From assembly GCF_020080835.1 (NCBI RefSeq), contig NC_058159.1:29549525-29613524 (forward strand): DNA of 64,000 bases. The letters are read 5' to 3'. The notes beneath the pieces were generated by a model. That model had not been told where the DNA came from, ran no database searches, and saw nothing but the letters and a program-made list of their open reading frames with translations. Positions 1-12,239 of this stretch are shown piece by piece. Both the position numbers and the translations under genes were made by a program. The first letter of the stretch is position 1. The number at the start of each line of letters is the position of its first letter. This stretch comes from Cotesia glomerata. Taxonomy: Eukaryota > Arthropoda > Insecta > Hymenoptera > Braconidae.

Positions 1-1207
1 GTACTTTATTAAATATTGACATTTTTTAAGATATAAGCTCATCCCGATGTTATACTTATCAAGAGCTTTCATTTGAATACCCACATGCATTTTGATATAT
101 TTTTCATATATTAATATATATAAATATATAAAATATATGAAAAATTGATGTGGGTACTCAAATGAAAGGTCTTGATGAGTGTAACATCGGGATGAGATTA
201 TATCTTTAAAAATGTCAATAGTTCACGAGATCCAAGATCGTTTCTTAATTATTTTAAATTGCACTGTACTATTTTAACTATTGACATTTTTAAAGCTATA
301 TGCTCATCCCGATGTTACACTCATCAAGAGCTTTCATTTGAGTACCCACACTGATAAAAAAATTGACTTGACTCAAGAGTCAAACTCTTGAACCAAGAAT
401 TCCATTTTGAAGAAAATGATTTTCTTGAGTCAAGAGAATAAATTCTTGACTCAAGAAAATTTTCTTAGACCAAGAATAATTTCTTAGCTCAAGAATTTAT
501 TCTCTTGACTCAAGAAAATCATTTTCTTCAAAATGGTATTCTTGGTTCAAGAGTTTGGGTCTTGAGTCAAGTCAATTTTTTTATCAGTGCACATGCATTT
601 TTACATATTTTTCATATATACATAAATATAAATATATGAAAAATTGATGTGGGTACTTAAATGAAAGGTCTTGATGAGTGTAACATCGGGATGAGCTTAT
701 ATCTTTAAAAATGTTAATAGTTCTCAAGATACAAGATCTTTCTTAATTATGTTAAATTGCACTGTAATTTCTTAAATATTGAGATTTTTAAAGATATAAG
801 CTCATCCTGATGTTGCATTCATCAAGAGCTTTCATTTGAATACCCACATGCATTTTCATATGTACATATATATAAATATATAAAATATATGCAATATTGA
901 TGTAGGTACTCAAATGAAAGGTCTCGATGAATGTAACATCGAGATGAGCTTATATCTTTAAAAACGTCAATAGTTCTCAAGATACAAGGTCATTTCTTAA
1001 TTATGTATCTAGAGATAGAGCATTTTCGAATGCTGCCTAAATACTTATCATAATAAATAGACTGTCGGTGAGAATGATATGAAACCTTGAAAAGGCTCAA
1101 ATTCAAGTCAAGACTTTACCAACGATACCAAATTTAACAATAAAAACCCATTTTATCATATAAATACACTGGCCGCAAAATTTTGCTTATTCTCTTAATA
1201 ATATAGA
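1..1207 (-). mobile_element. Helitron family A, copy 1 (3' end beyond window)
   Basis: Non-autonomous Helitron read on the minus strand. The 5' terminus at 1207 reads TCTATATTATTAAGAGAATA and is preceded by A, as expected for A/T insertion. The body is a series of units of about 265 bp, each itself an inverted repeat: one arm holds GATATAAGCTCATCCCGATG and the other its near complement, around an AT-rich centre. Three units are visible, starting near 1, 270 and 768. The middle one is interrupted by another element at 349-589. The hairpin and CTAG end lie outside the window. No coding capacity was seen. Confidence 0.75.
349..589. mobile_element. Foldback MITE nested in Helitron copy 1
   Basis: A 241-bp near-perfect inverted repeat with arms of about 110 bp and termini CACTGATAAAAAAATTGAC. 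Comparison with uninterrupted Helitron copies restores the sequence GAGTACCCACATGCA and shows a CA dinucleotide duplicated at 347-348 and 590-591. Both arms are built from the word CTTGACTCAAGAA and its complement. No ORF. Confidence 0.75.
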
Positions 1208-2550
1208 TAATTATAAATGTTCAAATCTTTTTTTTTATAGTTCGAAAATTGATTTCAAAATTAATCATCAAAGATATGAATCACAGATATCTTCTTTAAA
1301 ATTCTCCAGAAAAACTTACAAGAAGTACATCAAAGGAAATACGAATGACTTCCGTGAAAAAATTCCGCGGTATCTCAGTAAATTCCGAAAAAAGCAATAA
1401 AAGGACAAGAGAAAAATAATCGTTTTAAATTTATTTTTATTACTGAAGCGTTTAGCACTAAAGGTGTGCCCTTGGCTTTTCCAGGTTGTTCAAACTTTAG
1501 AACCCACAATGACAAACAATAAAAATATTTTATATTATCACATTAACCTTTTTATTGGTCACTAATTTAGTCGACATAATGGACTCGTGTGTCGTAATGG
1601 GTTCGCGGCGCTGCTAGATGAGATATGTTTTTATTAGCTTGTTTTGTTCTTACTGATGGAGTATAAAAATAAAAATCAAAAAAAAAACAAAATAAATATA
1701 TTTAAGACGTACTGAGTAGAGTAAGAGGTAGGTTTTAGTAAGTAGAGAACTGCTTTTACGAGCTTCCGTCGTAGAGAACCAAGAGTAAGGGTAGACCGGG
1801 TAGACAGAAGGTCGTAAGTGGTCGGAAAGATAATTCGTCAGTGAGCTGTCTCGTTTGTTTCCGCCAGGAGTCGGACATTCCTCACGGTTTTAAACTTATA
1901 TACCTTACATTTACATCTACATTTACACTCTACACTTTATTCTACCCTAACCCAAGCACAATCGCCTTTATTTCACACATATGTGTTATAAAAATAAATA
2001 TAAATATATAAATCCTATTATGTACTTCTTATCCGTATATGGTTTATGTCCATTCGTTTTCGCGGGCGAAAGTGGATGTTTACGGCAGAAATTGTATATG
2101 TATATATTGGGGCCTCATATATTACACGAAAATGCATCGTAGACATCGGGGGATTTATTGCCTCTATCGGAATCCAGGTTATCAGCAGGAAACTTTTAAC
2201 GAAATAACTCTCTACCATACATGTATTATGGACTATCTAATGCCTTTTCACATCCTAATACTTAATACTTAACGTCAGCCATTCGACGTCTTTCTTCACT
2301 ATCTATATTGCAAGTTTAACACTCAAATTACTCACGCGAATTTCGATCGAATTCAATTTTTTTTTAAATATATAATGAAAAATTTTAATTACAAAAAATT
2401 ACTCTACATTTTTTGAGCATAAAAAATTGAAAACTAATTTATCAAAATTTTTTTTTTAATTGAGTTTTGACTGAAAAATAGTAAAGCCTCACATCTAAAA
2501 ATTGGGTTATTATTTAATTAACATTTAAAAAATTTTTTTTGATTCTGCTT
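1208..2550. other. Intergenic, no gene recognised
   Basis: AT-rich sequence with a GC-richer patch at about 1697-1880. Short ORFs near 2018-2272 run on both strands and have unconvincing composition. Nothing recognisable. Confidence 0.5.
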
Positions 2551-3200
2551 GGCGATGAATAAAATTTATGGAAGTGGATAAAAATATTTTTGAGTTAAAT
2601 TATGAACAATAATTGTCCGATAAACAGAATTATTTTAAAAACTAAAAGAATTGCCCTGTAAAAAATTTATCAAAAATATTTTTCAAATAAATTAGAATAT
2701 TTTTTTAATTTAACATTAATTTTGGTAATTATTTACAAGTGGGGTCAAACGTATTTTTGGCCATATTTAGGTAAAAAATTAACATTTAAAAATTTTTTTT
2801 TTGATTCTGCTTGTTTTTACGGCGGATTTATGATAAAAAATGTCGTGAAATAAAAATATAGATTTCGATAGCTTTTTTGCCTCCAAAAGTTGGAAAAAAT
2901 TTTGACTCTTATGTTTTTGGACAAAATTTATATTTGATCTATTTTTTATATTTTTTATATATATTTTTTTGAAAAGTACATAAAAAAACGAACAATTTAA
3001 AAAAAAAATAGTTGAGTATCACAATTTTCTAATAAATTTATAAATTTTTTTGAAAATTTGTTTTTTTTTTAATTGTTCATTTTTTTATATATTTTTCAAA
3101 AAAAAAAAAAAAATATATCAATAAAATCAAATAAAAATTTCGTCCAAAAAAATGAAACTTGAAATGCTTAATCCCACTTGTAAATATTTACCAAAAATTT
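2551..3200 (+). repeat. Dispersed duplicated block, copy 1
   Basis: Matches 48636-49480 in the same orientation, starting at GGCGATGAATAAAATTTA. Within it, GGTAATTATTTACAAGTGGG at about 2726 is mirrored by its near complement at about 3172-3192, so the right part has inverted ends like a transposon. No coding sequence seen. Confidence 0.6.
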
Positions 3201-4804
3201 CTAAAATTCTTTAAATAAAAAATTTGATAATTTTTAATCTTTTAGTTTAACGGTAACTTCTATCTCAGGTAATAAAAAATTAAAATCTTAAGCCGTGATG
3301 ACTAATTGTAGAAAAAATGATTATAAAAATTCCAGAACTAAAGATTATATAATTTTAGAAATGAAACAAATATTTACGATTTATTTAGTCAGTACTCTTG
3401 AGTTAGAGAATTAAATTATATACAGTGAGTAAGTCAAGTCTCTTAATATAATAAAATTCTCCTCTGATCTCAGGTATACGTTTATCGATCTAAAGTGTAT
3501 TTGTAGACTTATTTTGTTTTTTTAACGACTTGTATGCTATCTCGGATAGGAATTTCAGTGTGTAGTAGAGCTGGGACTTAAACATTTTTATCAGTTTAGA
3601 ATAATAGCCTCGTATTTTATTTAAGTAGCTATGAATAAATTTATCCCCTTTTATTTGTTTAATTCACGATAAATGCTAATAACAATAAAAACTAATTGGG
3701 ATTTTTAGTTTTACTTTTTAGGCTTAATGAAATGTGAAATGTCATGATCTAATGATAAATTATTTATATTTAATTGTGCTGATGCTAGAAATCTTTTTTA
3801 TTTTTTTCGATTGAGATAAACACGCACGAAAAAAAAATTTTTAATATTAGTCATTATTTAAAAAATTTTTTTTTTCAATAAAATAATTTTTCACGTTTCA
3901 TTTCTGAACAAAAGAATGAATTTGTGTTACTAGTAAAAAAAATATATTCTATTTTAAGTTGTAACTTTAAAAGGATTGTTTCGAACGGTGTCTCGTGAAA
4001 AAAAAAAAAAAAAAAAAAACTAAAGGGCGGGGATATTTTAAGGCAGAGAATAAAAGTACGGCGAAAAGTTTTAATTTCCGTTAGAACATCAAACGGGAAA
4101 TGATAAGAATGATTCCTGCGGTTTCGCTTTGACTCAGGAGTGCTTTTAGAAAAACAGAGACACCGAATACTCGTCAGCAGACGGACCGAGACAGAGATTA
4201 CAGTAAATTGAAAAAATGTCATTGAGAAAAAACCAGGACAAAATGACAAAGATAACTCTTTACAATTGCGCTCTTGAGGAAACTTTTTTTTATCAATCTT
4301 TTGTTCACTAAATTTTTATGCGTTAAATGGATTTCGCTCAAAGTTTACCAAACTCAAAGAGTTATTAATTTTTTATAAAAAAAGAGAAAATCTATCGTGC
4401 CGAGGGATTTTATTTATAAAATTCAAGATAACGCTCCAGATTATGGGTGTCAATCATGTCAAACAGATTATTAAACTCGACGAGTGTACTTATATACTTA
4501 TAAGTAAGACAACACACGACAAATCCATTAACAGATTAATATTACTCAGAAAGTTTAAAATTTATCAAGCTTGCTGATCTACATTTCATCGGGCATTTAT
4601 TTTTAGCGTGCCACGAGCTTGATATGAAAGACATTACTTATCGTCATTATCATTTTATTTTAGATACCGAGTTGAGTTTTCATTACTTAATGTATAATAA
4701 TTCACATTGTTTTATTATAATTGCTCATCAATTCATTACAAATTATAAATGTTTTATTTTCATTAAGAGTTATGATAATGCTGGGAAATATTAAGGTCAT
4801 AATA
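3201..4804. other. AT-rich intergenic
   Basis: Homopolymer-rich DNA including an A run of about 21 at 3999-4019. No exon or recognised element. A 124-residue minus-strand ORF (3875-4249) runs through this A tract and has low-complexity composition. Confidence 0.5.
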
Positions 4805-4984
4805 CACAGTAAAAATTTTTTCGTAATTGTGTAGAGTGTTAAAATTTGTGTGTAGAATTTAACATTTTAGTGTGTTAAATCATTAAATCAACACATGAAA
4901 ATGTTAAATTTTACACTTTAGAGTGTAATATTCAACACACAAATTTTAACACTCTACACAATGACGAAAAATTTTTTACTGTGT
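4805..4984. mobile_element. 180-bp TA-flanked foldback MITE
   Basis: The ends CACAGTAAAAA and TTTTTTACTGTG sit between TA dinucleotides at 4803-4804 and 4985-4986. The arms pair over most of the length through GTGTAGAGTGTTAAAATTTG. Size, TA duplication and lack of an ORF fit a Tc1/mariner-type MITE. Confidence 0.85.
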
Positions 4985-5147
4985 AGAGATAATTAACTGC
5001 TCCATATTCATTTTAGTAAAAAATTTTATTATTACAATAAATGAGTTGTTAATTAATGTTTTATTTTTTCTTTTCATAACACTTCATTTTGAAAATTATC
5101 TAAGTAATTTTTAATTGTCAAAATTAAAATTGAAAAAAATTTTTTTA

Positions 5148-6080
5148 AGGTAAAAGCCCCAATTATTGACGGGGGTCTAAATATTGAGACCCTAAATTAT
5201 TTTTAAATATATTAAATTATCTGTAATAATAATAACGATCAAATAAATTTTTATTGAATTCCAATTAATTAAAAAATTTAAAATAATCACTTTCAGTTCA
5301 AAATATTAAATATTAATTTATTAAAAAAAAATAAAGTTAGCACCAGTTCATTAAATCAGCTTACGAGCGTCTATTTTCTTAACAACTTTGGTTAGAAAAG
5401 CATTTTATTTAACTGCCGAGTTTAAATTAATTTTTTCATGTAATTATATAATCTATTTTTTTTTTAATTAACAATATATGAAATATTTATAAAATTAAAT
5501 AATCGAAATTAATTGAATGCTTTATAATATTTAAATAATGGGAGTCAATAACTAGTTCATAATTTTTATGGTGAATCCCATATTGACAGCCAGTCGAAAG
5601 CGCTATGACGCCTTTTTTTTAAGTATAAAATACGTTACGCGATTATATACAAGGCTTTTAACTGTCAAATAACTCGGCGTGTTTTGGTGTTAAATAAGTT
5701 TTGAACAATTATTATGAATTAAAACATAATAACAATAATATTGATTACTTTATATGAAGTTTTGATAAATAAGAATATACCCAAATGATTCGACGCATGC
5801 GCAGTAGGGGCGTCAATAATTGGGGTTACGGTACGTCAATAGTTAGATTAATCAGTTTTTTAACCCGTCAATAATTGGTGTATCCAGATCATCTATTTAA
5901 TTATTTCAAACTAATTACTAAATATCACTGATTATCATTTTAAAAAAAGAAATTGATTAGTTAAAACATTACTTAAGACATTACCACAAACAAAATTCAA
6001 CGATATTTATATTTTATTGCTTAAAAAAAATGAAATCATAACTTTGTCTCTTATAGCGTCAATAATTGGGGCTTTTACCT
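5148..6080 (+). mobile_element. TA-flanked non-autonomous transposon, family G, copy 1
   Basis: A 933-bp element with inverted termini AGGTAAAAGCCCCAATTATT, flanked by TA at 5146-5147 and 6081-6082. Further copies lie at 47318-48222 (inverted) and 54921-55827. The word GTCAATAATTGG recurs inside near both ends. This copy has an extra block of roughly 25 bp around 5820-5850, absent from the other two. No transposase ORF. The superfamily is inferred from the TA duplication only. Confidence 0.85.
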
Positions 6081-7715
6081 TAGTTCAAAACTTTTTTCTC
6101 AAATAAAATAACATTTATTTTATCAGTGTAAAAATTTTCTTTTACATTTGAATAAATTTAAACAAAACAAAGTTTAAGATACCTCAAACTGTTGATAGTG
6201 CATACTACAGGCGTTAAAAATTTATTTACTATGCACATGTTTATAAGAATAATATAATATATTCCCAGAGGAAAGAATTACCATAAATATATTTATCCAA
6301 ATAAGCCCATTGTTGATTTACATAATTAAAGTGAAGTAGCAAGATGAATGAAGGCAGACAACAAGTCAAATAAAAAGCAGAATAACGTTGATAATAATAA
6401 CAATAAAAAAAACCAGGGTGGTATTTAATTAACCAGCCAAAAAAGCGAAATGAGAGTAAGGTATTATATAAGGATTTTTTGTTACCACGAAAGTATGAAT
6501 TTGAATATTACATTTTGTTATTATTTTACCTTTCTGTTCGCGGGGGTCGTTTTGTAAGGAAAAATATATTATTTAAAGGAAGTGAAAGGAATAGAAGGAA
6601 AGTAAAGAGTTGTGTATACACGAGTAAAAAAGGAAGAAGCTTGCTCGTCAACGAGCATATAGAATAGCACCCACGTATTTTTCTCTTGTGTATGATATGA
6701 CCGCTTTAAAATATCGTAGTAAGCCCCTTCCCCTTCTTTCTTCTTCCTTTTCCTCTCCACTCGAGCTCGAGTAGAAGAGATCCATTGAAAGGGCGAGAAC
6801 CCGAGGCTCGGAGCTTTTTTAGGAGTCAAAAAAGAAAACTCTAAATAATAAATAAATAAAGGGAGAGAGAAGACCCCCTTGGAGGAAAATACTTGGGGGC
6901 CGGCCTTTTTTTATCTGCTTTTTTTGGTAAGCACTTCGCGCCATCGCAGCCTCTAAGAATAACGGTCCTCGATGCTGCACTGTACTCTGTAGTGTGGTAC
7001 AGAGTGTAGTAGATTCTATTCTGTTCTGTTGGGCTGGGAGACGCCGACTCGGCTTTTGCTAATCTGATAAATAATGAGTCTCCTCTATAGAAGCATCCTA
7101 GCACAATATACAGAGATTGCTGTGCTGAGAAAACGAAAAAACTATTTCGCGTTAGTCTACTCGAGTGTGCTCCAGCAATGGACATTAAATCGATTTTTTC
7201 ATATATTACTACACCTTATCTTTTTAACATCGCGGGTTTATTTATTTTACACTTAGTCGTTGAGAAAATTGAAATTTTGTCGCTTAGAATTCTTCGAGAC
7301 TTCGAGGTTAATTTAACTCGGAAAATTTTTCTGATTGTTTCTTTGTAAATAAAATTTTATTCGTCTCTGTGAGTTTGTCGTTATCGAGGCGGGCTTTTAA
7401 AACTCAGCTCGTGAAAAAAATAATGAGCGCGGTGTTTTGTTCTGTGAAACAGAAATTTTTTATAGGTTCAATAATTGAAATTTTTATTTTATCTTAACTC
7501 TGAGAGAACTCTTAATGGAATTTTTATCTGACTATTAAGAAATTATATTTTTTTTTAATTATTTTAATATTTTATGAGACATAATGTTTAATAAAATTTA
7601 ATGAATAAGCAACTTTTTATGTTTTACTTAAATATAAAAATAGTGATAAGTGATTAATGACTGAAAAAAAATTTCACTAAACTACAATTTTGAAAAAGAA
7701 AAAAATTTTTTGTTT
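6081..7715. other. Intergenic, no gene recognised
   Basis: AT-rich, with a purine/pyrimidine-biased stretch at about 6715-6900. ORFs at 6479-6829 and 6841-7256 overlap on opposite strands and have no domain, signal peptide or splice context. Confidence 0.5.
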
Positions 7716-8271
7716 TTTGTCAATGCAAAGGTCTTGACTTGAATTTGTGCCTTTTCATGGTTTCATATCATTTTCATCAATAGTCAATTTGTGATGATAA
7801 GTATTTAGGCTACATTCGAAAATGCTCTATCTCTAGATACATAATTAATAAATTATCTTGTATCTTGTGAAATATTGACATTTTTAAAAATATAAGCTCA
7901 CCCTGACATTACACTCATCGAGAGCTTTTATTTGAGTACCCACATCAATTTTTCATATATTTTATATATTTATATATATGAATATATGAAAAATATATCA
8001 AAATGCATGTGGGTACTCAAATGAAAGCTCTCGATGAGTGTAATATCGGAATGAGCTTATATCTTTAAAAATATCAATAGTTAAGAAAGTACAGTGCAAT
8101 TTAACATAATTAAGAAACGACCTTTTATCTTGAGAACTACTGACATTTTTAAAGATATAAGCTCATCCCGATGTTACACTCATTGAGACCTTTCATTTGA
8201 GTACCTACATCAATTTTTTCATATATTTATAGATATTACACATATGTAGGGGAACCTGGGGCACGAAGGCC

Positions 8272-8795
8272 CCCCTGGGGCACGACGGCCCCCCTCAAAA
8301 ATTAAGTAAAAATTTTTTTTTTCAATTTCCGTCAAGTTATGACCTCTATAATATTTTTATGATATTTTGGGCCAATATGTGATATGTGGGGCATAATGGA
8401 CCACTCGAAAAAAAAATTGTCACGAAAAAAAAAGTTTTTCTTTTCGAATTGTGATAAATTTGTGATAAAATGAATTAGAAAAAATTTAATTGAACTAAAA
8501 AATTGAATCATTCAGAGGAGAGTAGTACACGACGACCCCTGGGGCATTACGGCTCCTCTCATAAATTAGGTATAAATTTTTTTTTCCATTTTCCGTCATG
8601 ACCTCTATGATGTTTTTATGATATTTTGGGCCAATATGTGATATGTGGGGCATAACGGGCCACTCGAAAAAAACAAATGTCACGAAAAAATTATTATTTT
8701 TTTTTTTTAATTGTGATAAATTTAAACAATTCTTTATTTTAGGCCTTTTTAGGTCAATTGTATTCATCTTGGGTAAAATGAATCAGAAAGAATTT
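8272..8795. repeat. Tandem duplication inside the pogo-like element
   Basis: Two units of 264 and about 259 bp. Each starts near CCCCTGGGGCA and contains TATTTTGGGCCAATATGTGA, at about 8363 and 8622. The units are clearly diverged from one another. Confidence 0.75.
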
Positions 8796-9271
8796 AATGG
8801 AACTGGAAAATTTAACAAAAACTTGAATTATACAGCTTATAAAAACTTGAAAACACAGTTTTTTTTTTTAATTAAAACAGTAATTATTATATTATTAGTT
8901 ATTGACCACAGTATCCTCTGCACCAGGCAGAAATCCAATCTCAAAGTTTTATTTGAATTCCTCCCAGGATGTCTTACTCTAGGCAATTCATATTTTCAAT
9001 TTTGATTTGATAAAAATATAGAAAAAAAAGGTCTGGTTCAAGATATTACGTATCTTAAAAGCTCAATCTGAAAACTCGTGATTTTAATTAATGTAAACTA
9101 ATGTAACCAATTTATTGCTAAATAACATCTCTGTATTTTTTCTTGTCCGTACGTAGGTAGGTTTAAAACCTCTAAGTGCAATAAAAGAAATTAATTATAT
9201 TATTAATTATTATTTACTATAAATGTTTGATAATTAGGAAATCACATCGAGATAATTTAATGAATATGTGA

Positions 9272-9620
9272 TTATTCGCAATGATCACAGACATATTCGT
9301 CAGAATAAGATTCGCCAATACCTGTGCAAGAATCATGAGACCATATTTATTAAAATTTTTACACTGAATCCATGACTCTGTGGATTCTGAGTAAAGTCCA
9401 TTGCAATAAAGACAATGGCAATCATCATTTTTACATTTTAAATATTTTTTTTTTTCAAGTTTTTTGATTTCGATTTTATTATTTTTTTTTTTCTGTTTAA
9501 CTGAGGTCTTTTTTTTTTTGCTTCATTTCGATTTTTTTCTTTGAGTTCTCGGCGATACTTAAGACTCGTAAGAATCGTGGTTTTTCCTCGACGACGTTTT
9601 CTGGGAGGAGAATCTCTAGA
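9272..9620 (-). pseudogene. Degenerate pogo-like transposase C-terminus
   Basis: Minus-strand translation across frameshifts gives a basic stretch beginning PPRKRRRGKTTILT, then a lysine-rich region, then a PHD-like zinc finger: CHCLYC, WIQC, WSHDSC and YVCDHCE before a TAA at 9272-9274. This order (C-x2-C, W-I-x-C, W-x-H-x2-C, C-D-x-C) is what I know from the tails of many insect pogo-like transposases, where the finger follows the DDE domain. The gene is dead: one expected cysteine after WIQC is phenylalanine, frame breaks lie in the finger and the lysine-rich region, and everything upstream is absent. It lies inside a TA-flanked element, which supports the assignment. Confidence 0.7.
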
Positions 9621-10045
9621 TTTTGATGGTAATTGTTTTAGTGAAAAAAATTTTTTTTATATGATTTTTTGGGGAGGGGGCCGTCGTACCCCAGAAAAAA
9701 AATTTTTTTTTTTTTCGATTTTTTCCAAAATTTTGACTGATTTATTTGAAATAGACGGAAAATAAAAGAATTTGATGGTTAAAAGCCACAAAAAGGAAAA
9801 ATCGGCTTAAGGGGGCCGTCGGCCCCAGGCTCCCCTATATATGAAAAATATATCAAAATGCATGTGGGTACTCAAATGAAAGCTCTCGATGAGTATAATA
9901 TCGGAATGAGCTTATATCTTTAAAAACTTAAATATTTAAGAAAGTACAGTGCAATTCAACAAAAATCATTATTTAATACAGCAAAATTTTATTTATTCAT
10001 AATTCACAAGTCACGGCAGTCACATAGTGACTGCAAGGTTGCTAG

Positions 10046-11416
10046 TAATATAACTATTTTATCATCCATAAAAAAATTTAATTTTCAACTGACTAAAAGA
10101 ATTTCTTCTCTTAATTTTTATTTTCAAAAAACATTTTTTTTTTATTACATCAGAAGCTCGCTGACGCCTGCCGCTCCATAAATGACAAAAAATGACAGAA
10201 ACACCTCTTTGATAAAACAAAAACAAGTTTTTTCCACCCTTATTAGTTCCGATTAGCAGCATGTATGCGAGTCTGATGTTTAATGCATTACATAATCTAT
10301 AGTAAACACATAAGCTGAGCGAGTTAGAGGTAACAAGAGTGAATGTATCAAGCCGTCTGTGGATGGATATATGTATATATATATATAGAAACAGATATAT
10401 ATATATATAATGGGTGTTTATATATAGACTATATAGACATAAGTGAGGGAAATAGCATTATAACGAAGAGGTCATTACCAAGCTCAGCATCAACCGTCCC
10501 CGATTATTCACCGGGATAACCATTGCATCATCTTCACGAAGCCAATATCCCCTTTAATACTGTGCATGTGTATAATATATAACATGCAAACACACGAGCT
10601 GAGAGTAAAGCCGTATATAGTATACAATATACAGAGCAGAGTAAAGAGTAAAGAGAGGACGTGATGTGTTGGTGCAGTTAAAACGGTGAATCGCGCCAAG
10701 TACCATACCGTAGTATAGTGTCCTCTCCTCTCCTCTCTTCGCTTTTGCAGAGGACTATATACTCGGGAAGAATCCTCTTCTACTCAGCCTTTTAAATTTA
10801 TGTCTCAATTATAATCGTCTCAGACGTAATAACAATAAATGTCACATATATTTCTGGGCTTCCATGTGTGCTGATAGCGAGAAGAGAATCTTGTTTGCCT
10901 GACAAACTTATAACTTATATTATACCAGTTCTTATTCTTACGAGCTCGAGCAATTAACCACTCGGATTAATTCGACGGTCATCTTATAATCCATAAATTC
11001 AAGTTAACTCTTTTTTTTTTACTTTTATTTTCCACCTTTTTTATGTTACTACACTTTATTTCGCGAATCAGGCTTGAATAAGTATTTGTAATTATACCCG
11101 AGGTAATTAAAAATTGTTTTATGTCCGTGTTGGTTAAGGCATTTATAAATTATGCTTATTGAATTTTCGGGTTTGTTATTTATTTTAGCCTGTTTATTCT
11201 TCGGGAGAGGAGTTCTCAGGCGATACTTCTTTGGCACGCCTTACGCGGGAAAGCTGGACACTATGCTCTTGTCAGGAAATGTTCGAGGTTATATGCGTTT
11301 TTATTTTTTAATCCACTGACGAAAGAAATTGTTTGTAATTAATTTTTTATCAACTTATTTAATGCCAATATATTAACTTACATTTTTGAAAATTAATTTT
11401 CCATTAAAAATGTTGG
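10046..11416. other. Intergenic with GC-richer patch
   Basis: Contains short TA/ATAT tracts at about 10372-10432 and a GC-richer part at 10260-10760. No exon was recognised; ORFs at 10062-10262, 10508-10699 and 11049-11237 lack supporting features. Confidence 0.45.
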
Positions 11417-12124
11417 CACAGAAAAAAAGGTTCACTTGAGCCAAGAAAATATTATTCTTCCTAATTACTTTCTTGAGCGAAAAAAATTTTTTTTTTAACA
11501 CAAGAAATTCCACTTATTCCAACAAAATTAATTCTCTTGCTTTAAGAAATACGTATCTTGATTCAAGAAAATTTATTTAAGTCAAGAAAATCTTGTTGTT
11601 TTGAGAAAATTCAGCCTCTTGCTCCAAAAAATTTAGTTTTTGATAGAAGTAAATTTTTTTGTCTTGAGAAAATTTCTCTCTTGCTCCAAAAAATTAAATA
11701 TAAAGATAGAAGTAAATTTTCATTAATATTTTTATTGATTAACATTTTAAATAGGAAGATTCAATAATATTGAATCATTTTTTTTTCATTCAATATGTAT
11801 AATTTCACGCTAAAATAATATAAAACGGTTATTAAATATTCAAGAGAAAAATTTTCTCAAGGTGAGAAAATTTTTTTCTCGGCTGAAGTAGTGGCGCTGC
11901 TTCCCTAAAGTATCTAAAAATCTAAAAATCTTTATCAAATATAAAAATTTATTATATCAAGTATTTATAATAATTTGAATTAAGAAAAAATTACTTCCAC
12001 CAAGAATAGAATTTCAAGAAAAATTTTTAGTTCGGCCAACACAACTTCGGTCTTCCTTCAGGCACCCGAAAATTTTCTTGAGCTCAGAATTTTGTTCTCC
12101 TGTCAAAAAATTTTTCTTACTGTG
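11417..12124 (+). mobile_element. MITE family M, copy 1
   Basis: Starts CACAGAAAAAAAGGTTCACT and ends CTTACTGTG before a TA. About 700 bp, matching 33830-34542 and (inverted) 35566-36257. The interior is rich in CTTGA...CAAGAA words. The ORF at 11558-11767 is translated repeat; its equivalent recurs in copy 3. Confidence 0.8.
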
Positions 12125-12239
12125 TAATAGTGTTTTTTCTTAATAAATTTTTAAAAAATAAATTTATTTATTAATAATCATTAAATTCTTCTATCAATAG
12201 AGTGCTTCAATTAATAAGCAAAAAAATATTTAAAAATCA

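Larger units (their letters stand above)
8249..9835 (-). mobile_element. pogo-like transposon remnant nested in Helitron
   Basis: Inverted termini GGGGAACCTGGGGCACGA (left) and GGGGAGCCTGGGGCCGACGG (right, read inward), flanked by TA at 8247-8248 and 9836-9837. Uninterrupted Helitron copies give the empty site CATATATGTATATATG. A minus-strand transposase C-terminus survives at 9272-9620; the DDE catalytic region is missing. A 264/259-bp tandem duplication occupies the other half. Pogo assignment rests on the TA duplication and the transposase tail. Confidence 0.75.
7716..10045 (+). mobile_element. Helitron family A, copy 2, 5'-truncated and interrupted
   Basis: Homology to the other copies begins at about 7716, inside the element, so the TC terminus is lost. 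Two palindromic units follow. The second is split by a TA-flanked transposon at 8249-9835. The 3' end is intact: hairpin GCAGTCACATAGTGACTGC, then AAGGTTG, then CTAG at 10042-10045 followed by T. Confidence 0.8.

Noticed and set aside
1..1207. CRISPR-like impression from regularly repeated palindromes
   Set aside because: The repeats are Helitron units in an insect-like genome; there are no uniform short repeats with unique spacers.
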